From Planococcus sp. MSAK28401 (GTDB lineage Bacteria; Bacillota; Bacilli; Bacillales_A; Planococcaceae), in NCBI RefSeq assembly GCF_018283455.1, contig NZ_JAAMTH010000001.1, positions 281,001-345,000 on the forward strand: a stretch of DNA of 64,000 nucleotides, written 5' to 3'. The notes beneath the pieces are model-generated. The model saw only the letters and a list, made by a program, of their open reading frames with translations, was not told the DNA's origin and did not search any database. How positions within the stretch are numbered: the first letter of the stretch is position 1; each line of letters begins with the position of its first letter. The translations under genes and the position numbers were made by a program. Positions 15,205-22,668 of the stretch are shown here, in pieces.

Positions 15205-16599
15205 ATGAAGAAAGCCGTGGTTATCGGCGGAGGGATTACAGGCCTTTCCGCCATGCATTATTTAGAGCGGATGAAAAAGCAGCACGGGCTCGAGTTGGAA
15301 TTGGAACTGGTTGAAAAACAGGAGGAACTGGGCGGCAAAATTCGCACTGTGAAGCAAGAGGGCTTTACGATGGAGGTAGGGGCGGATTCCATCGTCGCGA
15401 GACATGCCAGCGTATTGCCGCTTGTTGAAGAGCTTGGGCTCGAAGAACAGATGGTCTACAATGGGACCGGCATTTCTTATTTGTATACTGACAATCAATT
15501 GCATGCCATCCCGAAAGATACAGTATTCGGCATCCCGATGGACCGTGGAGCGCTGTTCAGTTCAACGCTCGTGTCGGAACAGGGGAAAGAACGGGCGATG
15601 GAAGACTTTGAAACCGTAAACGACCGTTTTACGAAAGATAGCTCAATTGGCGAATTCCTGGAAGCGTTTCTCGGCAAAGAATTAGTGGAACGCCAGATTG
15701 CGCCTGTCTTATCGGGCGTCTATTCGGGTTCATTGCGTGAACTCACCTTAGCTTCAACCTTGCCGTATTTAATCGATTATAAAAATGATTACGGCAGCAT
15801 CATCAAAGGGTTCGAAGCGCATAAGGAAACATTCCAAGGGGCAGCGAACAAGAAATTCATTTCATTCGACGGGGGGATGGCGGCCTTGATCGACCGTCTC
15901 GAAGAACAGTTGGAAACGGCGCTTGTCCGAAAAGGCGTCGAGACGAACTCGTTGGAGAAGCGAGACGGGCGCTATAAGCTGGGCTTCTCGGATGGCACAT
16001 CAAGCGAGGCGGATTTCATCGTGCTGGCGATTCCACATCAGCAAGCCCAAGCATTGGTGAAGGACGACACGCTTGATGAGGAATTTGGCCAATTGATCAA
16101 CTCGTCGTTGATCAGCGTTTATCTGGGCTATGATTTACCGGACGAACAATTACCGGCGGATGGCACTGGTTTTATCGTGTCGGAAGGCAGCGACCTGGCG
16201 TGCAATGCTTGCACTTGGACGAGCCGCAAATGGCCACATACCTCGGCGCAGCAAAAATTATTGGTGCGTTTGTTCTATAAGAGCACAAACCCGGTATTTG
16301 CTGAACTGCAAAACAGCTCCGAAGAACAGATCGCAGCTATAGCGAAAGCGGATATCCAAAAAAGCCTGGGCATCCAGCAGCAGCCTGCTGTCATCGGCAT
16401 TACGCCGTGGAATGAGCTCATGCCGAATTACCATATGGGGCATAAAACCGCGGTTCTATCCCTTGAAGCGCGGCTATCCGGCGCTTATCCGGGCGTCTAT
16501 CTGGCCGGCTCTTCCTATTACGGTGTCGGCATCGGCGCCTGCATCCAAAACGGCAAAGACTTGGCGCAGAAAATTACACAAGCGATGAGTGAAAGATAG
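15205..16599 (+). CDS. hemY: Oxygen-dependent coproporphyrinogen/protoporphyrinogen oxidase
   Basis: A 464-residue FAD enzyme of the HemY/CgoX family that oxidises coproporphyrinogen III to coproporphyrin III in the Gram-positive haem branch. The FAD motif IGGGITGLSAM is at the N-terminus, followed by ELGGKIRT. The middle has GVYSGSLRELTLASTLPYL and the C-terminus YLAGSSYYGVGIGACI. ATG 15205 follows AAGGAGTG by 7 bases. In Bacillus hemY is third in hemEHY; here it is alone with its own promoter and terminator. That suggests either a relocated gene or a second paralogue. Confidence 0.9.
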   Translation: MKKAVVIGGGITGLSAMHYLERMKKQHGLELELELVEKQEELGGKIRTVKQEGFTMEVGADSIVARHASVLPLVEELGLEEQMVYNGTGISYLYTDNQLHAIPKDTVFGIPMDRGALFSSTLVSEQGKERAMEDFETVNDRFTKDSSIGEFLEAFLGKELVERQIAPVLSGVYSGSLRELTLASTLPYLIDYKNDYGSIIKGFEAHKETFQGAANKKFISFDGGMAALIDRLEEQLETALVRKGVETNSLEKRDGRYKLGFSDGTSSEADFIVLAIPHQQAQALVKDDTLDEEFGQLINSSLISVYLGYDLPDEQLPADGTGFIVSEGSDLACNACTWTSRKWPHTSAQQKLLVRLFYKSTNPVFAELQNSSEEQIAAIAKADIQKSLGIQQQPAVIGITPWNELMPNYHMGHKTAVLSLEARLSGAYPGVYLAGSSYYGVGIGACIQNGKDLAQKITQAMSER

Positions 16600-16621
16600 A
16601 AAAACAATCTTATTAACACGC

Positions 16622-16655
16622 AAAAAAGCTCCGGAAAAATTCCGGAGCTTTTTTA
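16622..16655. terminator. Bidirectional terminator
   Basis: AAAAAAGCTCCGGAA / TTCCGGAGCTTTTTT hairpin between convergent hemY and the wall-hydrolase gene. Confidence 0.93.
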
Positions 16656-16664
16656 TATACTGCA

Positions 16665-17693
16665 TTATTTCATGGCGTTAAGGCGTTTGTAGCTGTCGAA
16701 ATGCTTGCCCCAATAACTGTCGTTGAGGCTGGTAATTTGGACACGGTCCCCGCCGGCATGGATGAAGCTATTGTTGCCGACATAGATGCCGACATGGGAA
16801 ATTCCTGGACGGTACGTATTTTTAAAGAATACCAGGTCTCCAAGTTGTGGCGAACTGACCGTAAACGAACTTGCGTAATAGCCGATCGTGTTCGTGCGCG
16901 GGATCGTGATGCCTGCGCGGTTATAGACGTAGTACAAATAGCCGCTGCAGTCGAAGCCGCTTGAAGTCGCGCCGCCCCATACATAAGGCACCCCAAGTTG
17001 TGTGCGTGCGATCGAGAGCACTTGGTCCACTTTTGAAGAGGAAACCGGATTGGAAACTTGGACAGGCGAAGTGACAGGTGCCGTGCCTCCTTGGATTTTC
17101 AGCGTTTGGCCGACGTGGATCGTGGAGTTGCTCAAATTGTTCCAACTCATCAATTGTGTAACGGAGACGTTATAGCTTCTGGAAATTTTACTGAGCGTGT
17201 CGCCTGAGACAACCCGGTATGTAGAGGTGTTCACTTGTGCTGGCGGTGCGGCTGGAGCAGGTTTAGGCGAAGCGACGACTGCTGATGCCGTGCCGCTGAC
17301 TTTCAGCTTCTGGCCGATATGGATGGTAGAGTTGCTCAAATTGTTCAATTGCTGGATTTTTACGACAGACGTGGAATGTGCATTGGCAACTTTATAAAGA
17401 GTATCACCGGCTTTGACGGTATAAGTGCTGGTTTTAGTGGCAGCTGGTGCGACCGGTGCCGGAGTGCTCACTGTAGCTGGTGACGTCAAGCGCAGCACTT
17501 GATTTGGATAGATGGCATCCGTGCTCAGGCGGTTCCATGATTTCAAGTTGGCGACAGATACATCATTGCTTGAAGCCACTTTCCATAATGTATCGCCTGG
17601 TTTAATTTTATACGAACTTGCTTCTGTATCCGCAGCCCCAAGTGCTAAAGATAGGACTCCTGCCGTGATTGCCATGCCGATCAGCTTCTTCAT
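16665..17693 (-). CDS. Secreted cell-wall hydrolase, three LysM plus NlpC/P60 (LytE/CwlS-like)
   Basis: A 342-residue D,L-endopeptidase precursor. The signal peptide is about residues 1-25. Three LysM peptidoglycan-binding domains follow at about 28-70, 91-132 and 159-200, separated by Ser/Pro/Ala/Thr linkers, then an NlpC/P60 catalytic domain (about 220-340) with Cys249 (FDCSGY), His300 (SHVGIY) and His312. It would cut the D-Glu-meso-DAP bond during growth or cell separation. ATG 17693 is chosen because AAAAGGGG lies 7 bases upstream; the in-frame ATG at 17699 almost abuts that site. A WalR box and promoter lie upstream. Confidence 0.92.
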   Translation of the reverse strand: MKKLIGMAITAGVLSLALGAADTEASSYKIKPGDTLWKVASSNDVSVANLKSWNRLSTDAIYPNQVLRLTSPATVSTPAPVAPAATKTSTYTVKAGDTLYKVANAHSTSVVKIQQLNNLSNSTIHIGQKLKVSGTASAVVASPKPAPAAPPAQVNTSTYRVVSGDTLSKISRSYNVSVTQLMSWNNLSNSTIHVGQTLKIQGGTAPVTSPVQVSNPVSSSKVDQVLSIARTQLGVPYVWGGATSSGFDCSGYLYYVYNRAGITIPRTNTIGYYASSFTVSSPQLGDLVFFKNTYRPGISHVGIYVGNNSFIHAGGDRVQITSLNDSYWGKHFDSYKRLNAMK

Positions 17694-17725
17694 GCTCATT
17701 CCCCTTTTGGTTTCCGCAACGTAAC

Positions 17726-17737
17726 TTGCGTACGCAA
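17726..17737. promoter_or_regulatory. 12-bp palindrome in the leader of the wall-hydrolase gene
   Basis: TTGCGTACGCAA is perfectly self-complementary and sits between the predicted start site and the ribosome site. Confidence 0.35.
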
Positions 17738-17746
17738 TTTTCTTTA

Positions 17747-17775
17747 AGTGTATTCAGTTTCACGAATATAGGCAA
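17747..17775 (-). promoter_or_regulatory. Predicted promoter of the wall-hydrolase gene
   Basis: On the minus strand TTGCCT, 17-base spacer, TACACT. It is correctly placed downstream of the WalR box. Confidence 0.5.
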
Positions 17776-17785
17776 TAAGTTTTAT

Positions 17786-17802
17786 ATTACATTTGTGTTA
17801 CA
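17786..17802 (-). promoter_or_regulatory. WalR (YycF) binding box
   Basis: On the minus strand TGTAAC-ACAAA-TGTAAT matches the WalR consensus TGTWAH-N5-TGTWAH completely. It ends about 10 bp upstream of the predicted -35, the usual activator position for WalR-controlled autolysin genes. Confidence 0.7.
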
Positions 17803-17914
17803 AAAATCTAAAGGCTTAATTTACAGTTTTATTTTCCCTATAAAAATAATAATGGTAAAAATTTCTTCTGGTCTATTAGATGTGAATCATAACAGCAGAT
17901 TCCCAAAACAATTG

Positions 17915-17969
17915 TTGAAATATTTGTTCTAATCTGACATTATGGAAGTAGTTTGTTGGTGAATCACCA
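17915..17969 (+). promoter_or_regulatory. Promoter and 13-bp operator candidate of the acyl-CoA ligase gene
   Basis: TTGAAA (17915-17920), 17 bases, CATTAT (17938-17943). Just after the expected start site is the dyad TGGTGA-A-TCACCA (17957-17969). The rest of the interval between this gene and the wall-hydrolase gene is AT-rich with no ORF. Confidence 0.45.
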
Positions 17970-17991
17970 TTCAGCAGAGGGAGGAAAAATA

Positions 17992-19539
17992 ATGTATGCG
18001 ACACTCGGAAGTATATTTGACCATACGGTTTCCCTGCACCCGGAACGTGAAGCGTTTGTCGATTTAAGAAGAAATAAGCGCTGGACGTATGCGCAGTGGC
18101 GGGATGACGTACACCGCTTGGCGAATGCGCTGACGGCAGCTGGGGTCGCTAAAGGAGATCGCGTTTCCACGTATCTTTTCAATAATCAAGAGCTGGCGAC
18201 TGCATTATTTGCCTGCGCCAAAATCGGCGCAATTTTCAACCCGATCAACTTCCGTCTAAAAGCGGAAGAACTGGCATTTATCTTAGAAGATGCCAAGCCT
18301 GAAGTGGTGCTGTTCGAAGAGGTGCTAGAAGGCGTCGTACAGACCATAGCGCCGCAGTTTCCGGCGGTTCAGTTCTGGACGATCGACGATAAGACGCCAT
18401 CGTTTGCAAAAAATTATCACGAACAGATCGCAGGAGCATCGACGGAAGATCCGGGTGTGGAAATGCATGAATCGGATACATACGCCATTATGTATACGAG
18501 CGGAACGACAGGGCGTCCAAAAGGCGTCATCCACCGGCACCGCAGCATGGCCGAACAGAGCATGATGTGCATTGCGATGCTCAAGACGACCAAAAACGAT
18601 GTCGGTTTGGTCGCGGCACCGATGTTCCATTGCGCGGAGCTGCATTGCAATATCATTCCGCGCGTCCAGGCGGGCGCATCGAGCATTATCATGCACCAAT
18701 TTGATCCGTTTTTGGCGCTGGACACAATTGAGAAAGAGCGGGTTACAGTAATGTTTGCGGTGCCGACGATGTGGAGCATGATTGCCGAAATCGATGGCGC
18801 GCAACAGAAAGTGAAGAGCTTGACGCGCGGTCTTTACGGCGCTGCCCCGATGGCACCTGTGCTGGTGAAACGCGTCAAAGAGGTACTGGGCATCGATTTG
18901 ATCCAAGCTTATGGACAGACGGAAATGGGCCCGGCCATCACCTTTTTGTCGGAAGAAGACCAGCTGACGAAAGCCGGCTCCGCCGGACAGCCTGCTTATA
19001 ATCACGAAATCCGCGTCGTGCGGCCGAATGAAGACGGCCCGTCGGAACCGGAAGATGTGCTCGCGCCGTTTGAAGTCGGAGAAATTATCGTACGCGGGCC
19101 GAGTATGATGGAAGGGTATTTCCAACGTGAAGACGCGACAGAAAAAGCGCTTTATAAAGGCTGGTATCACTCGAGTGACTTGGGTTATATGGATGAACAA
19201 GGTTATTTATACGTCGCTGACCGCGTCGATGATATGATTATCAGCGGCGGAGAGAATATCTATCCCCGTGAAGTGGAAGATGCGCTTCATGGCCATGACA
19301 AAGTACATGATGTGGCAGTGCTTGGCGTTCCGGACGAGAAATGGGGCGAATCGGTGTTGGCTTTTGTCGTCTCGAAAGATTCATCGCTGACTGAACAGGA
19401 TCTGGAAGAATACTGTGTCAGTCACGAAAATCTCGCGCGCTACAAGCGGCCGCGCTCGTACCGTTTTGTCGAGGAACTGCCGCGCAATGCCAGCGGGAAG
19501 ATCCAGAAATTCCTGCTGCGCGAACAATATCGAGAATGA
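17992..19539 (+). CDS. Fatty-acyl-CoA ligase (AMP-binding)
   Basis: A 515-residue acyl-adenylate-forming enzyme that activates a fatty or other carboxylic acid with ATP and CoA. It has the AMP motif YTSGTTGRPKG (about 166-176), the YGQTEMGP segment, GWYHSSDLGYMDEQGY and the C-terminal lysine motif NASGKIQK. It belongs to the medium/long-chain group; the substrate is not resolved. ATG 17992 follows GGGAGG. A hotdog thioesterase lies 36 bases downstream and a TetR regulator after that, as in fatty-acid use clusters. Confidence 0.88.
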   Translation: MYATLGSIFDHTVSLHPEREAFVDLRRNKRWTYAQWRDDVHRLANALTAAGVAKGDRVSTYLFNNQELATALFACAKIGAIFNPINFRLKAEELAFILEDAKPEVVLFEEVLEGVVQTIAPQFPAVQFWTIDDKTPSFAKNYHEQIAGASTEDPGVEMHESDTYAIMYTSGTTGRPKGVIHRHRSMAEQSMMCIAMLKTTKNDVGLVAAPMFHCAELHCNIIPRVQAGASSIIMHQFDPFLALDTIEKERVTVMFAVPTMWSMIAEIDGAQQKVKSLTRGLYGAAPMAPVLVKRVKEVLGIDLIQAYGQTEMGPAITFLSEEDQLTKAGSAGQPAYNHEIRVVRPNEDGPSEPEDVLAPFEVGEIIVRGPSMMEGYFQREDATEKALYKGWYHSSDLGYMDEQGYLYVADRVDDMIISGGENIYPREVEDALHGHDKVHDVAVLGVPDEKWGESVLAFVVSKDSSLTEQDLEEYCVSHENLARYKRPRSYRFVEELPRNASGKIQKFLLREQYRE

Positions 19540-19575
19540 TCGTCTTGGATAGGCGGCAAGAAAAGAGGGGCAAAT

Positions 19576-19977
19576 ATGGTGAAGATGAAGCCGGTGGAAG
19601 AAACGATCATGGGAGTGCTTGGCATCGAACTGACGGAGCAGTCCGCTGAACGGATTGTCGCGACAATGCCTGTGCATGCAGCGACGCACCAGCCATTCGG
19701 CTTATTGCACGGCGGAGCGTCTGTGGTTCTTGCGGAGACGGTGGCAAGTTTCGGGACCTGGCATGCGATTGACCAGCAAAACGAAATTGCGGTCGGTCTG
19801 GAAATCAACGCCAACCATATACGCGGGAAGAAAGAAGGCGTCGTGACAGCTATCGGCACGCCGCTTCACAAAGGACGTACGACGATGATTTGGGATATTA
19901 AAATCGTGGATGAAGAAGAGCGGCTCATTTGCGTGTCGCGCTGCACGGTAGCGATTGTCCAAAAACCAACTGAATGA
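19576..19977 (+). CDS. PaaI/MenI-type hotdog thioesterase
   Basis: A 133-residue acyl-CoA thioesterase of the hotdog fold. The motif LLHGGASVVLAET (His45 region) is the active-site loop of the 1,4-dihydroxy-2-naphthoyl-CoA hydrolase/PaaI group, and GLEINANHIRGKKEG is the usual central strand pair. The pairing with an acyl-CoA ligase suggests release of CoA from an overloaded or aberrant acyl-CoA pool. ATG 19576 follows AGAGGGG. It is cotranscribed with the ligase and ends in its own terminator. Confidence 0.85.
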   Translation: MVKMKPVEETIMGVLGIELTEQSAERIVATMPVHAATHQPFGLLHGGASVVLAETVASFGTWHAIDQQNEIAVGLEINANHIRGKKEGVVTAIGTPLHKGRTTMIWDIKIVDEEERLICVSRCTVAIVQKPTE

Positions 19978-19981
19978 TGGC

Positions 19982-20019
19982 AAAAGGCCGGACCTCGTGC
20001 TGAGGCTCCGGCCTTTTTA
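19982..20019 (+). terminator. Terminator after the ligase-thioesterase pair
   Basis: AAAAGGCCGGA / TCCGGCCTTTTT stem with T-run. Confidence 0.9.
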
Positions 20020-20032
20020 GCCGCTCTAGGCA

Positions 20033-20061
20033 TTAAGTCAACAAGGCGGCCATGATATAAT
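20033..20061 (+). promoter_or_regulatory. Predicted tetR-gene promoter
   Basis: TTAAGT, 17-base spacer, TATAAT (20056-20061). Confidence 0.45.
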
Positions 20062-20104
20062 GGAATAACAAGGAATCCGGGGTTCGGAAAGGCAGTGACA
20101 GGTT

Positions 20105-20683
20105 TTGAAGAGAGAAATTATGCAACAGAGCATTGCGCTATTTGTCGACAAAGGCTATAGCGCCACTTCGATACAGGATATTGTAGATGCGCTCGGCGTG
20201 ACAAAAGGCTCTTTCTACTATCATTACAAAAGCAAAGACGCATTGTTGATGGACATCCATCAGCAATACATCGATGAATTGCTCGCCAGGCAGGAATCGA
20301 TCCTGCAGGGCGCGGCGCCGGCAACAGATAAACTGGCAGCGATTGTCTGCTTATTAATTGGCGACATGGAAAAGCAAGGGCCGATCGCCAATGTCTATTT
20401 CCGTGAACTCCGTCATTTAAAAGAAGAAAACGCCAAAACGATCCGTGCAAAACGGGCGGAATTCCGTGAACAGATCGAGTCGGTCCTGCTGGAGGGAATC
20501 GAAAGCGGTGAGTTCCGCAAAGAGTTGAATCCCAAGATGACCGCTTTCGCCGTGCTCGGCGTGACCAATTGGAGTTATCAATGGTTCCAGCCGGGCGGTG
20601 AACTGGCTACTGATGAGCTGGCCCAACTTTACACCGATTTCATCCTTCACGGCATTATGCCAGCGCAATCTAAAAAGCCGTGA
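20105..20683 (+). CDS. TetR/AcrR family transcriptional regulator
   Basis: A 192-residue regulator. The N-terminal helix-turn-helix shows the TetR pattern ALFVDKGYSATSIQDIVDALGVTKGSFYYHYKSKDALL. The C-terminal ligand domain resembles FadR/YsiA-type fatty-acyl-CoA sensors in length and style. The start is probably TTG 20105 (in-frame stop at 20096-20098, weak GGAAAGG upstream); ATG 20120 is the alternative but would clip the first helix. It lies directly downstream of the ligase-thioesterase unit and is the natural candidate to control it through the upstream dyad. That link is inference. Confidence 0.85.
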   Translation: MKREIMQQSIALFVDKGYSATSIQDIVDALGVTKGSFYYHYKSKDALLMDIHQQYIDELLARQESILQGAAPATDKLAAIVCLLIGDMEKQGPIANVYFRELRHLKEENAKTIRAKRAEFREQIESVLLEGIESGEFRKELNPKMTAFAVLGVTNWSYQWFQPGGELATDELAQLYTDFILHGIMPAQSKKP

Positions 20684-20708
20684 TCGGTACACCCGGATCA
20701 CGGCTTTT
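20672..20708. terminator. Bidirectional terminator
   Basis: AAAAGCCGTGATC / GATCACGGCTTTT stem between convergent tetR and ogt; its first arm overlaps the tetR 3' end. Confidence 0.9.
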
Positions 20709-20714
20709 GAATGC

Positions 20715-21218
20715 TTAATCTTGTTCCGTCTTCAGTAAATGGTGTTTCAGTTCCATGCCGCCCCGAAAGCCTGTCACATCGCCATTTTTCCGGATTACCC
20801 GGTGGCACGGGATAAAAAGGAGCAAGGGGTTTGCGCCCACTGCAGAAGCGGCTGCACGGACAGCTTGCGGTTTGCCAATGCGCTCAGCCAATTCAGAATA
20901 AGAAATGGTTTGTCCGTAAGAAATTTCCTGCAAGGCTTGCCAGATGGAGCGTTGAAATTCAGTGCCTGCCACATCAAGAGGCAGCGAAGATGCTTCGCGG
21001 GAACCTGAGAGCCAAGCTTCGATTGCATATTGATATTCCTTTAGCTCTTGTTGGTCTTGGATGAAATCGGCGCTTGGAAATCGTTTTGCGCAATGCTGCT
21101 GCATTTCAACAAGGCCTTCGCCCGGCGAGCCGACATAACAAAGGCCTTTGTCGCTTTTGGCGAGAAGCAGCCGAAATCCGCGATGCTCGGCGTAAGCCCA
21201 GCGGATGGTCTGTGCCAT
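20715..21218 (-). CDS. ogt: Methylated-DNA--protein-cysteine S-methyltransferase
   Basis: A 167-residue suicide DNA-repair protein that transfers alkyl groups from O6-alkylguanine to its own cysteine. The active site PCHRV has Cys138, with the preceding SAVGANPLLLFIPC and the following GFRGGMELKHHLL typical of Ogt. The open frame continues far upstream to 302 codons, but the extension is hydrophobic, atypical and antisense to another gene. The start ATG 21218 has AAGGATG upstream; ATG 21224 and 21227 are alternatives. Confidence 0.9.
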   Translation of the reverse strand: MAQTIRWAYAEHRGFRLLLAKSDKGLCYVGSPGEGLVEMQQHCAKRFPSADFIQDQQELKEYQYAIEAWLSGSREASSLPLDVAGTEFQRSIWQALQEISYGQTISYSELAERIGKPQAVRAAASAVGANPLLLFIPCHRVIRKNGDVTGFRGGMELKHHLLKTEQD

Positions 21219-21344
21219 AGCCATCATCCTTCCATATTTTAGTTTCAGTATACGCTCCATACAGCCATTTTTCAGCAAGCAGATTTCCTGTTTGAGCTTA
21301 TGAAGAAAGGGAATACGAGGGATAAGACATAAGGAGGGATCTAC

Positions 21345-21488
21345 ATGGCAAGAGACAAAAACAAAGAAAGACTGGAAGAAGAGCGCCGCGAGCAAGAGTT
21401 GCGTGAAGAACAACAGGCTTTTAAGGACAGTGCCAGAAACCTCGACGAACAGAACCAAATGACCGATACACAGAATCAGCAAAAATAA
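21345..21488 (+). CDS. Highly charged 47-residue protein
   Basis: This short frame has a near-perfect AAGGAGGG site 6 bases before ATG 21345 and its own terminator. The 47 residues are almost all charged or polar: a Lys/Arg/Glu/Gln helix (KERLEEERREQELREEQQ) followed by an Asn/Gln-rich tail. It is probably a single helix or a disordered protein; no family is recognised. It opposes the non-coding extension of the ogt frame. Confidence 0.65.
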   Translation: MARDKNKERLEEERREQELREEQQAFKDSARNLDEQNQMTDTQNQQK

Positions 21489-21503
21489 GGCATTCATTAA
21501 AAC

Positions 21504-21543
21504 CAGCCCGTGCATCGGATAATCCGGTGGGCGGGCTTTTTTC
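21504..21543 (+). terminator. Terminator of the 47-residue ORF
   Basis: AGCCCG...CGGGCT stem with an inner CGGA-TAA-TCCG pairing, followed by six T residues. Confidence 0.8.
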
Positions 21544-21602
21544 ACTATTCGGGCAAGCGTGGTAGTATGGTACATAATACTTTTTAGGAAAGAGTGGTTT
21601 TC

Positions 21603-22544
21603 ATGTTTGACACCCTTGAACAATTGATGGAAGAAAAAGGAATAAACAGCAAGCGTTCGGTCGCATGGAAGAAAATCAGTGAAGAAGAACAGCTATCGGA
21701 AAGATTTCTCGCTGATAATGCGCGCAATCTTCATTGGCAGCTGGTTTCCAAGCATCAACCACTGTCCGAAGGGTTTATCCGCCAATACAGCGGCTTTCTT
21801 TACTGGGATGAAATCCTCCGCCACCAGCAAGCTTCGGAGCGTTTTCTGGAGGAGTTTTCGGTGTCTGAGAAATGGCAGCCTGAAGAAGGCCAGTTATCTC
21901 CAAAGCAGTTAAAAACTTTGGAAGCGCATAACCAGCCTTTTGATGAACAGGAATACTGGAAGCTCGTATCCGCAAAACGCTTATCGCCGATGTTTATTGA
22001 AAAGCACCAGGACCGGGTCGATTGGCAGATACTGAGCGACCAGCAGGCATTGCCGATGACCTTGATCGGCCGCCATGCAGATAAAGTCGACTGGCTCGCC
22101 GTGACGCGCGGCCAGAAATTGACGGAACGGTTTATCGAAAAACACAAAGGCCAAGTGGAATGGGAAACGCTATCGTTCCATCAGGCGTTGTCGGAGCGGT
22201 TCATCAATCGGCATAGCGATAAGATGGCGGCGATTTCTGCAGAACAGCCACGCTCAGAAGCTTTTCTCTATATGCATCTGGAAAAGATGGACCCGGAGAC
22301 AATTCTGGCGTTTCAACAGATTGGCCAGGCAGTGGAATACGAAAGCTTTAAAGTCTATAGCATTTCCCGTAATAGCCGTAAAAAATACATTGTGGAGTTC
22401 TATCATTACGATGAACCGGATTCTCCGCGTTTTCTAAAACTGGACGATGAAGGCTTTTATGATTTGCTGGAAGAGTACGAGTTGCAGGACCATATTGAAG
22501 CGGATTTCCCGGAACTTTTGGTCATCGAAGAAATGCGCTTTTGA
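21603..22544 (+). CDS. 23-residue-repeat protein, unknown function
   Basis: A 313-residue soluble protein. Residues 31-216 are about eight copies of a 23-residue helical repeat with consensus LSExFIxxHxxxVxWxxLSxxQx. The clearest units are at 31-53, 54-76, 127-149, 150-172 and 173-195, with degenerate ones between and after. Each has an invariant Trp near position 15 and Gln near 22. A different C-terminal part (about 230-313) ends in acidic sequence. Similar tandem Trp/Gln helical repeats occur in some large viruses and bacteria, and a binding scaffold is plausible. ATG 21603 has AGGAAAG 10 bases upstream. Confidence 0.8.
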   Translation: MFDTLEQLMEEKGINSKRSVAWKKISEEEQLSERFLADNARNLHWQLVSKHQPLSEGFIRQYSGFLYWDEILRHQQASERFLEEFSVSEKWQPEEGQLSPKQLKTLEAHNQPFDEQEYWKLVSAKRLSPMFIEKHQDRVDWQILSDQQALPMTLIGRHADKVDWLAVTRGQKLTERFIEKHKGQVEWETLSFHQALSERFINRHSDKMAAISAEQPRSEAFLYMHLEKMDPETILAFQQIGQAVEYESFKVYSISRNSRKKYIVEFYHYDEPDSPRFLKLDDEGFYDLLEEYELQDHIEADFPELLVIEEMRF

Positions 22545-22547
22545 TCA

Positions 22548-22578
22548 AACGCACCCAATTGCGGGTGCGTTTTTTTTA
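22548..22578 (+). terminator. Terminator of the repeat-protein gene
   Basis: AACGCACCC / GGGTGCGTT stem followed by eight T residues. Confidence 0.92.
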
Positions 22579-22610
22579 TTGGTTGAGAATTTTCCTGGCC
22601 GCTGGCAGGC

Positions 22611-22638
22611 TTGTGTTTTCCGGCATCCCGTTTATAAT
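22611..22638 (+). promoter_or_regulatory. Predicted fhs promoter
   Basis: TTGTGT, 16-base spacer, TATAAT. Confidence 0.5.
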
Positions 22639-22668
22639 GGGAAGAAAAATTGAAAGTTGGGAATATGC

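Noticed and set aside
18325..19200. 291-codon open frame antisense to the acyl-CoA ligase
   Set aside because: No ribosome site, His/Arg-rich unnatural composition, and it lies wholly opposite a certain gene.
20715..21623. 302-residue version of Ogt with a hydrophobic N-terminal extension
   Set aside because: The extension has no ribosome site, runs antisense to a well-signalled small ORF, and Ogt proteins begin at the internal ATG.
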